This document shows positions 1-8,936 of a stretch of 64,000 nt of DNA, one piece after another (within the stretch, counting starts at the first letter, position 1; each line of letters starts with the position of its first letter). The notes under the pieces are model-generated. The model ran no database searches, was not told the DNA's origin, and saw only the letters and a program-made list of their open reading frames with translations. Source of the stretch: an uncultured Paracoccaceae bacterium (lineage in GTDB: Bacteria; Pseudomonadota; Alphaproteobacteria; Rhodobacterales; Rhodobacteraceae); NCBI GenBank assembly GCA_947498985.1, contig CANMMF010000013.1:41025-105024 (forward strand), given 5' to 3'. Position numbers and translations under genes: made by a program.

Positions 1-121
1 ATCGTTGCTTCAGCGTCGGGATCAGCGTCTGCCCGCCCCCCAGCGCCTGCGCCTCGTCCTGTTCCAAGGCCGAGACCGCCTCGGCCACGCTGCCCGGTCT
101 CACCATATCGAATGCATACAT
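1..121 (-). CDS. coxM: CO dehydrogenase-like FAD-binding subunit (CoxM), 5' part only
   Basis: Only the first 40 codons are in the window; the gene runs off the left edge. The visible N-terminus reads [19 protein letters not shown] and then [14 protein letters not shown], which is the start of the FAD-binding (PCMH-type) medium subunit of the xanthine dehydrogenase/CO dehydrogenase family; the GGGQTLIP stretch is the pyrophosphate-binding segment of that fold. It is the next gene after coxL on the same strand, separated by about 105 bp that contain a palindromic repeat element. In this family the subunit passes electrons from the 2Fe-2S subunit to a quinone or other acceptor. Substrate cannot be told from this fragment. 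Confidence 0.8.
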   Translation of the reverse strand, partial: MYAFDMVRPGSVAEAVSALEQDEAQALGGGQTLIPTLKQR

Positions 122-159
122 TGTCTTGTCCTCCGTCGGCCCGGGGAAACCCTTCCCGG

Positions 160-214
160 TTTCTTTGGGCCTCAAATATTCCCGGGGAGCGCGAGGGGCT
201 GGCCCCTCGCTCCC
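160..214 (-). repeat. REP-like palindromic element, copy C (diverged)
   Basis: Read on the minus strand this is a GC-rich palindrome (GAGGGGCCAGCCCCTC core inside GGGAGC...GCTCCC) followed by the tail AATATTTGAGGCCCAAAGAAA. It has the same layout as the two near-identical elements at 2634-2687 and 27011-27064: a palindrome around GGCCAGCC, a second C-rich block, an ATTT-containing tail, then an AAAGA(A)GAAA-like end. It lies between coxL and coxM. Confidence 0.6.
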
Positions 215-226
215 GCCCTCTCCAAC

Positions 227-2587
227 TCAGCCGTTCATCGCCGCCCAGACGCGCGCCGGTGTCGCGGGCATGTCGATATGGGTCACGTCATGCCCACCCG
301 ACTGCAACGCATCCACCACCGCGTTGATCACCGCAGGCGGAGAGCCGATGGCCCCCGCCTCGCCGCAGCCCTTCACCCCCAGCGGATTATGCGTGCAGGG
401 CGTCTGGCAGGAATGATCCACCGCGTAGAACGGCAGGTCATCGGCCCGCGGCATGGCGTAATCCATGTAGCTGGCGCTCAGAAGCTGGCCGTTCTCGTCA
501 TAGGCGCAGTTCTCCAGCAGGGCCTGTCCGATGCCCTGGGCGATCCCGCCATGCACCTGACCGTCGACAATCATCGGGTTGACGATATTGCCGAAATCAT
601 CCGCTGCCGAAAAGCGCGCGATGCTGACCTTGCCGGTGTCGGGATCGACCTCCACCTCGCAGGCATAGGCGCCCGCGGGATAGGTGAAGTTGGCCGGATC
701 GTAAAACGCGGTCTCCTCCAGCCCCGGCTCGATATCCTCCAGCGGGTAGTTATGCGGCACGTAGGCCGCCAGCGTCACGTCGCCCCAGGCCACCGACTTG
801 TCGGTGCCCGCAACGGTGAACTGGCCGTCCTTCAGTTCGATATCCGCATCCGAAGCCTCCAGCAGGTGACCGGCGATCTTCTTGGCCTTGTTGATGATCT
901 TCTCGGTCGCTCGCACCATGGCCGAGCCGCAGACCGCCAGAGACCGCGACCCGTAAGTGCCCATTCCAAAAGGGATCTTGGAGCTGTCGCCATGCACGAT
1001 GTCGATCATGTCCTCGTCGATGCCGAGCATCTCGGCCACCACCTGCGGAAAGGCCGTCTCGTGCCCCTGCCCGTGACTGTGCGCGCCCACCATGACCGAG
1101 ATCGACCCGGTGGCGTTCACCCGCACGGTGGCCGCGTCATAGAGCCCCGCGCGCGCGCCCAGCTGACCCACGAGGTTGCTGGGCGCGATGCCGCAGGCCT
1201 CGATATAGCAGTTCACGCCCAGCCCGCGCAGCTTGCCGTTCTTCTCGCTCTCGGCGCGGCGCGCGGCAAAGCCGGCAAGATCGGCAATCTCCTCGAGCTT
1301 GTCCATCGTGGCGGGGTAATTGCCGGTGTCGTATTCCACCGCCACCGGCGTGGCATAGGGAAACTCGGTGATGAAATTCTGCCGCCGGAGCGCCACCGGA
1401 TCGACGCCCCGCTCGCGCGCGGCCTTGTCGATCACCCGTTCCAGCTGGAAGGTCGCCTCCGGGCGCCCGGCCCCGCGATAGGCATCGACGGGCACGGTGT
1501 TGGTAAAGACCGCCTTCACATTCACCTGAATGGCGGGCGTCTTGTAGTTCCCGGCCATCAGCGTGCCATGCAGCCAGGTCGGCACCGAGGACGAAAACGT
1601 GCTCAGATAGGCGCCCATATTGGCATGGGTATCGGTGCGCAGCCCGATGAAATTATTGTCGGCATCCAGCGCCAGTTCGATCCTCGTCACATGGTCGCGG
1701 CCATGCGCGTCGGACATGAACGCCTCGGACCGGCTGGAGGTCCACTTGACCGGCCGGTTGCAGGCCTTCGCGGCGAAGGTGCAGAACGCCTCTTCGGCAT
1801 AGTGAAAGATCTTGGTGCCGAAGCCGCCGCCCACATCGGGCGCGACCACCCTGAGCTTGTGCTCGGGGATGCCCAGCACGAAGGCGCCCATCAGCAGCCG
1901 GATCACATGCGGGTTCTGGCTGGTGGTGTAGAGCGTGCTCTCGTCGCTGTGACGGGCATAATCCCCCACCGCCACCCGCGGCTCCATCGGGTTGGCCACC
2001 AGCCGCTGGTTCACCAGTTCCAGCGTCGTCACATGTGCCGCGCCGGAAAACGCGGCGTCGATATCCGCCTGGTCGGAGCCGAACTGCCAGTCGTAACACA
2101 GGTTGTCCGACAGGTCGTCATGCACCTTGGTGGCCCCGTCCTGCAGCGCGGCTTTCATGTCCACCACCGCGGGCAATTCGGCGATGTCGACCACAATCGC
2201 CTCGGCGGCGTTGCGCGCCTCTTCAAGACTGTCGGCCACCACCGCGGCAATCGGGTCGCCCACATGGCGCACCTTGCCTTGCGCCAGCACCGGATGCGCG
2301 GGCTCCTTCATCGGCTCGCCATGTTTGTCGGTCACCTGCCAGCCGCAGGGCAAGCCACCCACACCGTCGAAATCGGCGCCGGTAAAGATGCGCTCCACCC
2401 CCGGCATGCCCGCGGCCGCGGCGGTGTCGATGCTGTTGATCGTGCCATGCGCCATGTCGGAGCGCAGAAAGTAGACATAGGCCTGCCCATGCACGTTGAT
2501 GTCGTCGGTATACTGACCCGCTCCGGTCAGAAAGCGCACGTCCTCGCGCCGCTTCGGGCTGGCCCCGATGCCATGATCCTTCGGCAT
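227..2587 (-). CDS. coxL: Form II CO dehydrogenase-like molybdopterin subunit (CoxL)
   Basis: A 786-residue molybdenum-hydroxylase large subunit that would bind the molybdopterin-cytosine-dinucleotide cofactor. Visible motifs are GGGFGTK (about residues 253-259) in the first cofactor-binding region and AYRGAGR (369-375) on the active-site loop. The latter is the signature used to assign form II enzymes; form I, true aerobic CO oxidisers, carry AYxCSFR. No active-site cysteine is seen there, so CO as the physiological substrate is uncertain. The start at 2587 ([22 protein letters not shown]) is chosen because the family begins with this segment; the frame is open further upstream but runs through the intergenic repeat. 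It is cotranscribed with coxG, coxS and coxM. Confidence 0.9.
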   Translation of the reverse strand: MPKDHGIGASPKRREDVRFLTGAGQYTDDINVHGQAYVYFLRSDMAHGTINSIDTAAAAGMPGVERIFTGADFDGVGGLPCGWQVTDKHGEPMKEPAHPVLAQGKVRHVGDPIAAVVADSLEEARNAAEAIVVDIAELPAVVDMKAALQDGATKVHDDLSDNLCYDWQFGSDQADIDAAFSGAAHVTTLELVNQRLVANPMEPRVAVGDYARHSDESTLYTTSQNPHVIRLLMGAFVLGIPEHKLRVVAPDVGGGFGTKIFHYAEEAFCTFAAKACNRPVKWTSSRSEAFMSDAHGRDHVTRIELALDADNNFIGLRTDTHANMGAYLSTFSSSVPTWLHGTLMAGNYKTPAIQVNVKAVFTNTVPVDAYRGAGRPEATFQLERVIDKAARERGVDPVALRRQNFITEFPYATPVAVEYDTGNYPATMDKLEEIADLAGFAARRAESEKNGKLRGLGVNCYIEACGIAPSNLVGQLGARAGLYDAATVRVNATGSISVMVGAHSHGQGHETAFPQVVAEMLGIDEDMIDIVHGDSSKIPFGMGTYGSRSLAVCGSAMVRATEKIINKAKKIAGHLLEASDADIELKDGQFTVAGTDKSVAWGDVTLAAYVPHNYPLEDIEPGLEETAFYDPANFTYPAGAYACEVEVDPDTGKVSIARFSAADDFGNIVNPMIVDGQVHGGIAQGIGQALLENCAYDENGQLLSASYMDYAMPRADDLPFYAVDHSCQTPCTHNPLGVKGCGEAGAIGSPPAVINAVVDALQSGGHDVTHIDMPATPARVWAAMNG

Positions 2588-2633
2588 ATTCTTCCTCCCT
2601 CTTTGCCGGAACCGCCGCTCCCGAACCCCGCCC

Positions 2634-2687
2634 CTGTTTCTTCTCTTTGAAAATACCGCCGGGGGGTCCGGGGGGCTGGCCCCCCGG
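2634..2687 (-). repeat. REP-like palindromic element, copy A
   Basis: This 54-bp element, read on the minus strand, is CCGGGGGGCCAGCCCCCCGG, then ACCCCCCGGCGGTATTTTC, then AAAGAGAAGAAACAG. It differs from copy B (27011-27064) at only two adjacent positions over 54 bp. It lies between coxS and coxL, inside the operon, and can form a very stable hairpin in the mRNA. Confidence 0.85.
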
Positions 2688-2700
2688 CTTCTGTCTGAAT

Positions 2701-3186
<486 letters not shown>

Positions 3187-3270
3187 CGCATTCCTCCCTG
3201 AACGTCTTTTGTCTCATCGATATCATCGGCGCGGCCGGTCTGGCCCGAAGCGCCCGTTCCGTCTGCCGTC

Positions 3271-3792
3271 TCAGCCCGAGACGGCGCGTTTGAACCAGCC
3301 TTTTTTCTTCTCCCCGTCGCCTTCGGTCTGCGGCGCATCATCGGGATCGGAGGGGCCTTCGACCGCCTCCTGGAAGTTGGAAAAGAACTGGTCCGCCATT
3401 TTCTTGGCAAACCCGTCGATGATCCGGCTGCCAAGCTGTGCCAGCTTGCCGCCGACCTTGGCATCGACGTCGTATTCCAGCAGCGTGCCGCCATCAGAGG
3501 CGCTCAGCTTCACCACCGCGCCGCCCTTGGCAAAGCCCGCAGCCCCGCCCTTGCCTTCGCCGTTCAGCGTCACGGCGTTGGGCGCGTCCATGTCGGTCAG
3601 CGTCACCTGCCCCTTGAAGGTCGCTTTCACCGGGCCGACCTTCTGCACCACCGTCGCCTCGAACCCGTCCGCGGCAGAGCCCGACATCTCGGTGCAGCCC
3701 GGCACACATCGCTTGAGCACCTCGGGATCCAGAATGGCCTGCCAGACCACCTCCTGCGGCGCCTTGATCTGGCGGGAATCGCTCATGTGCAT
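3271..3792 (-). CDS. coxG: CoxG-like SRPBCC protein
   Basis: A 173-residue member of the CoxG/SRPBCC (START-like) family, with the typical opening SRQIKAPQEVVWQAILDPEVLKRCVPGC. In form I CODH operons CoxG is reported to tether the enzyme to the membrane or take part in its function. The C-terminal tail carries a charged linker (DPDDAPQTEGDGEKKK) ending in a short basic aromatic segment (GWFKRAVSG), suitable for membrane contact. The start at 3792 is preceded by GAGAGGA; Met at 3786 is an alternative. It is first in the apparent operon coxG-coxS-coxL-coxM; gene order and the CoxL motif agree on a form II system. Confidence 0.85.
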   Translation of the reverse strand: MHMSDSRQIKAPQEVVWQAILDPEVLKRCVPGCTEMSGSAADGFEATVVQKVGPVKATFKGQVTLTDMDAPNAVTLNGEGKGGAAGFAKGGAVVKLSASDGGTLLEYDVDAKVGGKLAQLGSRIIDGFAKKMADQFFSNFQEAVEGPSDPDDAPQTEGDGEKKKGWFKRAVSG

Positions 3793-4069
3793 GATGTTGT
3801 CCTCTCTTGCGGGCGGGTCGTTGCCGCGCCGTTCTCCCTGCCGGAGGGTCGTTGACCGCCCTGTCGGACCCGGGGCGCCCGCGCCGGGCGCTGCCGGTCC
3901 GGCTCTCCGTCCCGCCCCGGAGATCCCCCCGATTTCCACCGCCATTCAAACGCTTAACTTGCGCTCCGTCTACCCTTCTGATGAAAAAACCGCGCAAGGA
4001 TTTTGCTCAAAGAAAAGGCAGCGTGGCCTGTCTGCGCCGGGCATGCGCGGCGCTGGCCGTCGCCGGAGG

Positions 4070-5611
4070 TCAGCGCCCCTTGAAGAGCCCGCCCAGAATG
4101 CCGCGCACCAGACGCCGCCCGGTGGTGCCGGTCAGCTCCTTGACCACCATCTTGGTCATCGCTTCGCCAAAGGACGCGCCGCGTCGTTGCGGCTTCGAGG
4201 TCGAGCGCGTGACGCGGGTGCCCGAATAGCGGCGGCCGGCCTTGTATTCGCGCTCCGCCGCCTCGGCTTCCTCTTCCAGCCGCTCGGCCTCCTCGGCTTC
4301 GCGCGCCGCCTTTTCGGCGCGCGCCTTCAGCATCTCGAAGGCCGATTGGCGATCCAGAAGATCGGCATATTTCGGCCCGAGATCCGACGCGCCCATGACC
4401 CCGCCACGCTCGGCAGGGGTGATCGGGCCCAATTGCGAGGATGGCGGGCGGATCAGCGTGCGCTGCGCGATACCCGGCACGCCTTTCTTCTGCAGCATCG
4501 AGGTCACCGCCTCACCCACCCCGACTTCGCGGATCGCTTGCTCGATGTCGAAATCGGGGTTCTCGCGATAGGTTTCGGCGGCCAGCCGCAACGCCTTGCG
4601 GTCGCGCGCGGTGAAGGCGCGCAGCGCGTGCTGCACGCGGTTGCCAAGCTGGCCCAGGATATCCTCGGGGATGTCGTCGGGCGACTGGGTGATGAAGAAC
4701 ACGCCCACGCCCTTGGAGCGGATCAGCCGTGCCACCTGCTCGACCTTGTCGACCAGCGCCTTGGGCGCGTCGTCAAAGAGCAGATGCGCCTCGTCGAAGA
4801 AGAAGACAAGCCTGGGCTTGTCGGGATCGCCGACCTCGGGCAGTTCCTCGAAGAGCTCCGACAGAAGCCAGAGCAGGAAGGTCGCGTAAAGCCGCGGGCT
4901 TTGCATGAGCTGGTCGGCCGCGAGGATATTGACCTGCCCGCGCCCGTCCGCAGCGGTGCGCATCAGATCGGCCAGATCGAGCGCCGGTTCGCCAAAGAAC
5001 TTTGCCCCGCCCTGGTTTTCGATCACCAGCAACCGGCGCTGGATCGCGCCGATCGACGCGGTGGAGATATTGCCGTAGCGCAAGGTCAGATCCTTTCGGT
5101 TCTCGCCGATCCAGATCAGCATCGCGCGCAGGTCGTTGAGATCGAGCAGCGGCAGCCCGTCCTCATCGGCCAGCCGGAACGCGATGTTGAGCACGCCTTC
5201 CTGCGCCTCGGAAAGCTCCAGCAGCCGGGCGAGCAGCAGCGGGCCCATTTCGGCCACCGTGGCGCGCACCGGATGCCCCTGCCGGCCAAAGAGATCCCAG
5301 AAGGTCACCGGGAAGTCCGCATAGGTGAAATCGTCGAAACCGATCTTCGCGTTGCGCTCCATGAAGGGCGTGTGCAGCTTGTGCGTCTCGCGGCCCGCCA
5401 CGGCGAGGCCGGACAGATCGCCCTTCACATCGGACATGAAGACAGGCACCCCGGCGGCGGAAAACCCTTCTGCAAGAATTTGCAGCGTGACGGTCTTGCC
5501 GGTGCCCGTGGCCCCCGCGATCAGGCCGTGTCGGTTGGCATAGTCAAGCGCCAGATATTGTTTCTCGCCATAGCCGGGACCGCCCCCACCCACAAAGATT
5601 CGATTTTTCAT
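4070..5611 (-). CDS. HerA/YjgR-like ATPase (DUF853 family)
   Basis: A 513-residue P-loop ATPase of the HerA-FtsK superfamily in the YjgR/DUF853 branch. Walker A is [10 protein letters not shown] near residue 35, and Walker B is [12 protein letters not shown]. The C-terminal region has a charged coiled-coil ([26 protein letters not shown]) followed by a basic Arg/Ser tail. The start at 5611 is preferred because GGAGG lies 8 bp upstream; an upstream in-frame Met at 5659 has no comparable site. The cellular role of this family is unresolved. Its upstream region contains a perfect 10-bp inverted repeat. Confidence 0.85.
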   Translation of the reverse strand: MKNRIFVGGGGPGYGEKQYLALDYANRHGLIAGATGTGKTVTLQILAEGFSAAGVPVFMSDVKGDLSGLAVAGRETHKLHTPFMERNAKIGFDDFTYADFPVTFWDLFGRQGHPVRATVAEMGPLLLARLLELSEAQEGVLNIAFRLADEDGLPLLDLNDLRAMLIWIGENRKDLTLRYGNISTASIGAIQRRLLVIENQGGAKFFGEPALDLADLMRTAADGRGQVNILAADQLMQSPRLYATFLLWLLSELFEELPEVGDPDKPRLVFFFDEAHLLFDDAPKALVDKVEQVARLIRSKGVGVFFITQSPDDIPEDILGQLGNRVQHALRAFTARDRKALRLAAETYRENPDFDIEQAIREVGVGEAVTSMLQKKGVPGIAQRTLIRPPSSQLGPITPAERGGVMGASDLGPKYADLLDRQSAFEMLKARAEKAAREAEEAERLEEEAEAAEREYKAGRRYSGTRVTRSTSKPQRRGASFGEAMTKMVVKELTGTTGRRLVRGILGGLFKGR

Positions 5612-5678
5612 TATCGTTGCGCCTCCGCCGTTCGCGGGCAAACATACATCCTTAACCAATTGATGCCAGAGTGTTTCC

Positions 5679-5713
5679 TGTCCAAGACGTCATGTCCTCT
5701 CCTGTCTTGGACA
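5679..5713. promoter_or_regulatory. Perfect 10-bp inverted repeat, candidate operator
   Basis: TGTCCAAGAC (5679-5688) and GTCTTGGACA (5704-5713) are exact reverse complements separated by 15 bp. The dyad lies 68-102 bp upstream of the HerA-like ATPase start codon (minus strand). The arm length and spacing suit a dimeric repressor operator. An RNA hairpin is possible but there is no T tract directly behind it. Confidence 0.4.
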
Positions 5714-5734
5714 ACTTCCTCCCTGTCAGACTGG

Positions 5735-5757
5735 CCGCGCCTCAGGGCGCGGTCCTT
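5735..5757 (+). terminator. Candidate intrinsic terminator
   Basis: CCGCGCC (5735-5741) pairs with GGCGCGG (5746-5752) over a 4-nt loop, followed by TCCTTTTA. No plus-strand gene is seen just upstream, so its purpose is unclear. Confidence 0.3.
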
Positions 5758-5808
5758 TTACGTTTTGGCGGCGCGTCAATGCTGGGGATAAAGTTTTTCA
5801 AAACCCTG

Positions 5809-5837
5809 TTGACCCGCGGGCACAACTTTCGTAGCGT
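5809..5837 (+). promoter_or_regulatory. Candidate sigma70-type promoter for the sRNA candidate
   Basis: TTGACC (5809-5814), a 17-bp spacer, then TAGCGT (5832-5837). Transcription would start near 5843. Confidence 0.35.
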
Positions 5838-5842
5838 CCGCA

Positions 5843-5906
5843 GCAATGACAAAGTCGGCCGGTCCGACAGGGAGAGAAACTGGAAGGGGCCGTCTGGCCC
5901 CTTTCG
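5843..5906 (+). ncRNA. Candidate small RNA of about 60 nt
   Basis: A compact unit follows the promoter-like pair at 5809-5837. Hairpin 1 is GTCGG(5854-5858)/CCGAC(5864-5868). A purine-rich single strand (AGGGAGAGAAACTGG) follows. Hairpin 2 is AAGGGGCC(5884-5891)/GGCCCCTT(5896-5903), ending in TTT, which acts as a plausible intrinsic terminator. The unpaired purine-rich segment is the sort of region that could pair with other RNAs. Neither protein frames nor a known RNA family are recognised; it could instead be an orphan terminator or leader fragment. Confidence 0.35.
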
Positions 5907-5948
5907 CTATTGCGGGGGGCAAAACCTCCTGTTCCGGCAGGCAAACCG

Positions 5949-5967
5949 CCCCGGACGGGGTGTTTTT
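5949..5967 (+). terminator. Weak candidate terminator
   Basis: CCCC (5949-5952) GGAC GGGG (5957-5960) followed by TGTTTTT. The stem is only four base pairs. Confidence 0.25.
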
Positions 5968-6141
5968 CCGGCCCGATCCGGTCCGATCCGTTCCGGTTGC
6001 GGACGGGCATGGGCGAAAGCCTGCCGACCACCACAGAGCCGTGATCCGTGACGGCGCGAAACCGGGGCTTTTGCGCCCTGACATCGGGCCCCTGCCGTGT
6101 TAATCGGTCGCCAGACCAAGACAGGATTTCAGAGGATGTCC

Positions 6142-6786
6142 ATGACCAGACCGCTCATTCTTCTCTCTCTCATTGCCGCTCTCGGGGCCGCTCCGGCCAT
6201 GGCGCAGGACGACACGGCGGCCGATGATGCCGCGGACACCACCGCCGAGGATGCGGCCCCGGCGAATGACGGCGCCAATATCGGCGGTCCGCTCGATCTG
6301 GGCGAAGACGCCAATGCGCCCGCGCAGCCGAACCAGCCGCAGACCTATATCAAGGAAACCTTCGGCGACTGGGCGCTGCAATGCCTCGAAGTCGCGGATG
6401 CGGATGACGTCTGCCAGATGTACCAGCTGCTCCAGGAATCCAATGGCGCCAATGTCGCCGAGGTCAGCATCTTCAAGCTGGAGAACGGCGGTCGCGCGGT
6501 GGCAGGCGGAACCTTCGTGGTGCCACTCGAAACGCTGCTGACGGCCAAGCTGACCGTGGCCGTGGATGGCGGTCAGGCGCGCCGGTACGATTATTCCTTC
6601 TGCAACCCGGTGGGCTGTTACGCCCGCGTCGGCTTCACGCAGGAAGACATCAACGCGTTCCGCGCCGGAGCGTCGGCCAAGGTCACGCTGGTGCCCGCGC
6701 TGGCGCCGGATCAGAAAGTGTCCGTGGACATGTCGCTTTCAGGCTTCACAGCGGCCTTTGGCGAGGTCTCTTCGCTGACGCAGTAA
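6142..6786 (+). CDS. Invasion associated locus B (IalB) family periplasmic protein
   Basis: A 214-residue secreted protein with a clear Sec signal peptide (MTRPLILLSLIAALGAAPAMAQ). A roughly 45-residue acidic, Ala/Asp/Pro-rich linker follows, and then the IalB domain. That domain is recognised by the segment YIKETFGDWALQCLEV, the pattern C..MYQLLQ, and the later cysteine pair in SFCNPVGCYARVGF. The family is periplasmic and its function is unclear outside Bartonella. The start at 6142 is set by AGAGG (6131-6135) six bases upstream; Met at 6136 is only one base after it. A terminator follows at 6815. Confidence 0.85.
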   Translation: MTRPLILLSLIAALGAAPAMAQDDTAADDAADTTAEDAAPANDGANIGGPLDLGEDANAPAQPNQPQTYIKETFGDWALQCLEVADADDVCQMYQLLQESNGANVAEVSIFKLENGGRAVAGGTFVVPLETLLTAKLTVAVDGGQARRYDYSFCNPVGCYARVGFTQEDINAFRAGASAKVTLVPALAPDQKVSVDMSLSGFTAAFGEVSSLTQ

Positions 6787-6814
6787 GCATATGCCGCGCC
6801 GCGTCTGAACATGA

Positions 6815-6846
6815 CCCCGGTCGCCCCGCGCGTCCGGGGGGTTTTT
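6815..6846 (+). terminator. Intrinsic terminator of the IalB-like gene
   Basis: CCCCGG (6815-6820) pairs with CCGGGG (6834-6839) across a GC-rich loop and is followed by GTTTTTG. It lies 28 bp past the stop codon. Confidence 0.55.
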
Positions 6847-6881
6847 GTCGGGTTTCCCATCTGTGCGGCGGTCCTGCCGGC

Positions 6882-8036
6882 TCAGTGCCGCACGGCCGCC
6901 CGCGACAGCCCGTCCAGCACCGCGCGGGCCGCGCGCTCTCCGGGGGGCATCCCGCCTTTGCCGAGCCGCTCCATGGTCAGCGCCATCGCGTCGCGCTGCG
7001 CCTCGGGGGCCTTGAGAACCGAGAGCACCGCGTCGGCGATGGCCCCGGGCTCGCAGCGCGGGCCGATGAACTCCGGCACGGCGCGCGTCTCCGAGACGAG
7101 GTTGACCAGCGTGACCGTGTCCACCAGCAGCATCCGCCCGATGATCTGGCGCGAAATCCAGCTCATGTCATAGGCGATCACCATCGGCGTGCCCGCCGCC
7201 GCCAGTTCCAGCGACACGGTGCCGGACGCGGCAAGCGCCACATCAGCGGCACGGAACGCCGCGCGCTTGCGGCCCGCCGCATCCGGGTCGCGCGGATCGA
7301 GCAGCACCGGCGCGACCTCCCAATCGGCGAGCCCGGCCTCGATCTGCGCCACGACCGGCGCCGCCGCAGGAATCACAAAATTCATTTTCGGCTGCGCCTT
7401 GTGCAGGCGCCGGACCACCTGCCCGAAAATCGGCAACAGCCGCGCCACCTCCGACCGGCGCGAGCCGGGCAGGATCAGCGTCATCGGTCCGGGATGCGCA
7501 TCGCGAAAGGCCAGCATCTCGGCATCGGTGGCCTGCGGGTCGGTCACAACCGGATGTCCGACAAAGTCGCAGGCGATGCCCGCGGCCTGCATGTAAGGCG
7601 GCTCGAACGGCAGAAGCGCCAGCACCTGATCCACATGCGCGGCCATCTTCTGCGCGCGTTTCGGCCGCCAGGCCCAGACCGTCGGGGCCACGTAATGCAC
7701 GATGCGGATGTCGGAGACGGCGCGCACCAGACGGGCCACCCGCAGCGAAAATTCCGGCAGATCGATGGTGATCAGCACATCGGGCCGCATTTGCGTGACC
7801 GTGTCCGCCGTCTGGCGGATCCGCGCCTTGAGATGGCGGTATTCGCGCAGGATCTCGGCGATGCCCATGATCGAGATCTCGTCCATGTCAAAGAGCGTCT
7901 GCAGCCCTTCGGCCTGCATCCGCTCGCCGCCGATGCCGTGAAACTCGACATCCGTCACCAGCCCGCGCAACCCCGCCATGAGCGCTGCGCCCAGCTTGTC
8001 GCCGGACGGCTCTCCGGCGGTGATGAACACGCGCAT
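6882..8036 (-). CDS. lpxB: Lipid-A-disaccharide synthase
   Basis: A 384-residue GT19 glycosyltransferase that joins UDP-2,3-diacylglucosamine and lipid X into the lipid A disaccharide at the inner membrane. The N-terminus VFITAGEPSGDKLGAALM is diagnostic. Further family motifs are FHGIGG, the EFSLRVA region after TIDLP, VAPTVWAW, and the PGSRRSEV donor-site motif. It is last in the fabZ-lpxA-lpxI-lpxB run; its start codon shares one base with the lpxI stop, so translation is probably coupled. Confidence 0.97.
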   Translation of the reverse strand: MRVFITAGEPSGDKLGAALMAGLRGLVTDVEFHGIGGERMQAEGLQTLFDMDEISIMGIAEILREYRHLKARIRQTADTVTQMRPDVLITIDLPEFSLRVARLVRAVSDIRIVHYVAPTVWAWRPKRAQKMAAHVDQVLALLPFEPPYMQAAGIACDFVGHPVVTDPQATDAEMLAFRDAHPGPMTLILPGSRRSEVARLLPIFGQVVRRLHKAQPKMNFVIPAAAPVVAQIEAGLADWEVAPVLLDPRDPDAAGRKRAAFRAADVALAASGTVSLELAAAGTPMVIAYDMSWISRQIIGRMLLVDTVTLVNLVSETRAVPEFIGPRCEPGAIADAVLSVLKAPEAQRDAMALTMERLGKGGMPPGERAARAVLDGLSRAAVRH

Positions 8037-8932
8037 CAGTCCGGCCTCTCGCGCACCCAGAGAAACAGCCCCGCGCGGTCGAGCGCCGCCACACTCTGCG
8101 CGCGGTGCAGGAGCATGACGCCACCGGCCTCGATCACGATGCCCGCAAGCCCGGCGCGGGCCACAGCCGCAACCGTTCCGGGGCCGATCACCGGCAAATC
8201 GGCGCGCCGGTCCTGATCGGGCTTGGGCGCCTTGAAGAGAAAGCCCTGCGCGCTGTCGGCATTCGAAAGCCAATCCGCCGCCTGCTCCAGAAATGCATCC
8301 GCGCTGCCCATCAGCCGCGACAGCGGGTCGGCCAGCGGCGCATCCGGCGTGCCGCGCGGCGGGTCGGCGGTCAGAGCGCGCAACATCGCGTCGGTGCCCG
8401 CCTCATCCTCGGTGGCGATCACCGCGCCGTTGCGGATCACGCAGGCCTGCCCCTGATCCGCCGCGCCCATGCGGGCCAGAGCGGCATCCCCAAGCGTGGC
8501 GTCGCGCGCCACCTGCGCGTCCGGTGCCGCCTCGGTCAGTACGCCTGCGGGCGGCAGCAGGTCGGGTGCCGCATCATGCGCGGGCACGATCTCGAACCCC
8601 GCTTCGGCAAACAGCGCCAGCACCACGCGCAGGGCGCCGTCATCGCCCAGTGACAGCGCGTCCAGAAACCGTGGCACAAGCGGCAGCGTGTCGGCGTCGA
8701 CGGCGGCGAGGTCGATCTCCGGCCGCCGGATATGCCCGCACAGGCAAACCCGCCGGATGCCGGTGTCTTTCAGCAACTTCAGCAGCCGCCCCAACGTCTC
8801 GATGCGAAAGGTGATGTCGGGTTTCAGCTGGTCCGGCGCGAAGCCTTCGAGGGCGCAGACCATGGGACGCTCGGGCAAGGCTCCGGCGACGGCCGCGGGC
8901 AGGCCCCCTGCCCCTGTGATCAACGCCAGCAT
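8036..8932 (-). CDS. lpxI: UDP-2,3-diacylglucosamine pyrophosphatase LpxI
   Basis: A 298-residue protein matching the LpxI family, the alphaproteobacterial replacement for LpxH. It hydrolyses UDP-2,3-diacylglucosamine to lipid X. The N-terminus LALITGAGGLPAAVA and the segments GRLLKLLKDTGIRRVCLCGHIRRP and VIGPGTVAAVARAGLAGIVIEAG fit the family. Its position between lpxA and lpxB supplies exactly the missing step of the Raetz pathway. It starts 4 bp after the lpxA stop. Confidence 0.93.
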   Translation of the reverse strand: MLALITGAGGLPAAVAGALPERPMVCALEGFAPDQLKPDITFRIETLGRLLKLLKDTGIRRVCLCGHIRRPEIDLAAVDADTLPLVPRFLDALSLGDDGALRVVLALFAEAGFEIVPAHDAAPDLLPPAGVLTEAAPDAQVARDATLGDAALARMGAADQGQACVIRNGAVIATEDEAGTDAMLRALTADPPRGTPDAPLADPLSRLMGSADAFLEQAADWLSNADSAQGFLFKAPKPDQDRRADLPVIGPGTVAAVARAGLAGIVIEAGGVMLLHRAQSVAALDRAGLFLWVRERPD

Positions 8933-8936
8933 TTGG

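Larger units (their letters stand above)
5612..6141. other. 530-bp intergenic region with inverted repeat, hairpins and sRNA candidate
   Basis: No convincing protein-coding frame is present. It holds a perfect 10-bp inverted repeat (5679-5688/5704-5713), a GC hairpin with a T-rich tail (5735-5757), a promoter-like pair (5809-5837), a two-hairpin small RNA candidate ending in a terminator (5843-5906), and another short GC hairpin followed by TGTTTTT (5949-5967). A stretch near 5978-6010 has imprecise GATCCGGTCC-type repeats. Confidence 0.6.

Noticed and set aside
160..214. The palindromes as insertion-sequence ends
   Set aside because: No transposase gene or target duplication is associated; the shape is that of a REP-type intergenic palindrome.
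5..2650. An 881-codon open frame on the plus strand opposite coxL
   Set aside because: It is exactly antisense to coxL, whose motifs are unmistakable; the translation is His/Arg/Gly-rich low-complexity sequence typical of shadows in high-GC DNA.
5679..5713. The 10-bp inverted repeat as an intrinsic terminator
   Set aside because: There is no T tract directly after either arm, and it is upstream rather than downstream of the nearest gene.
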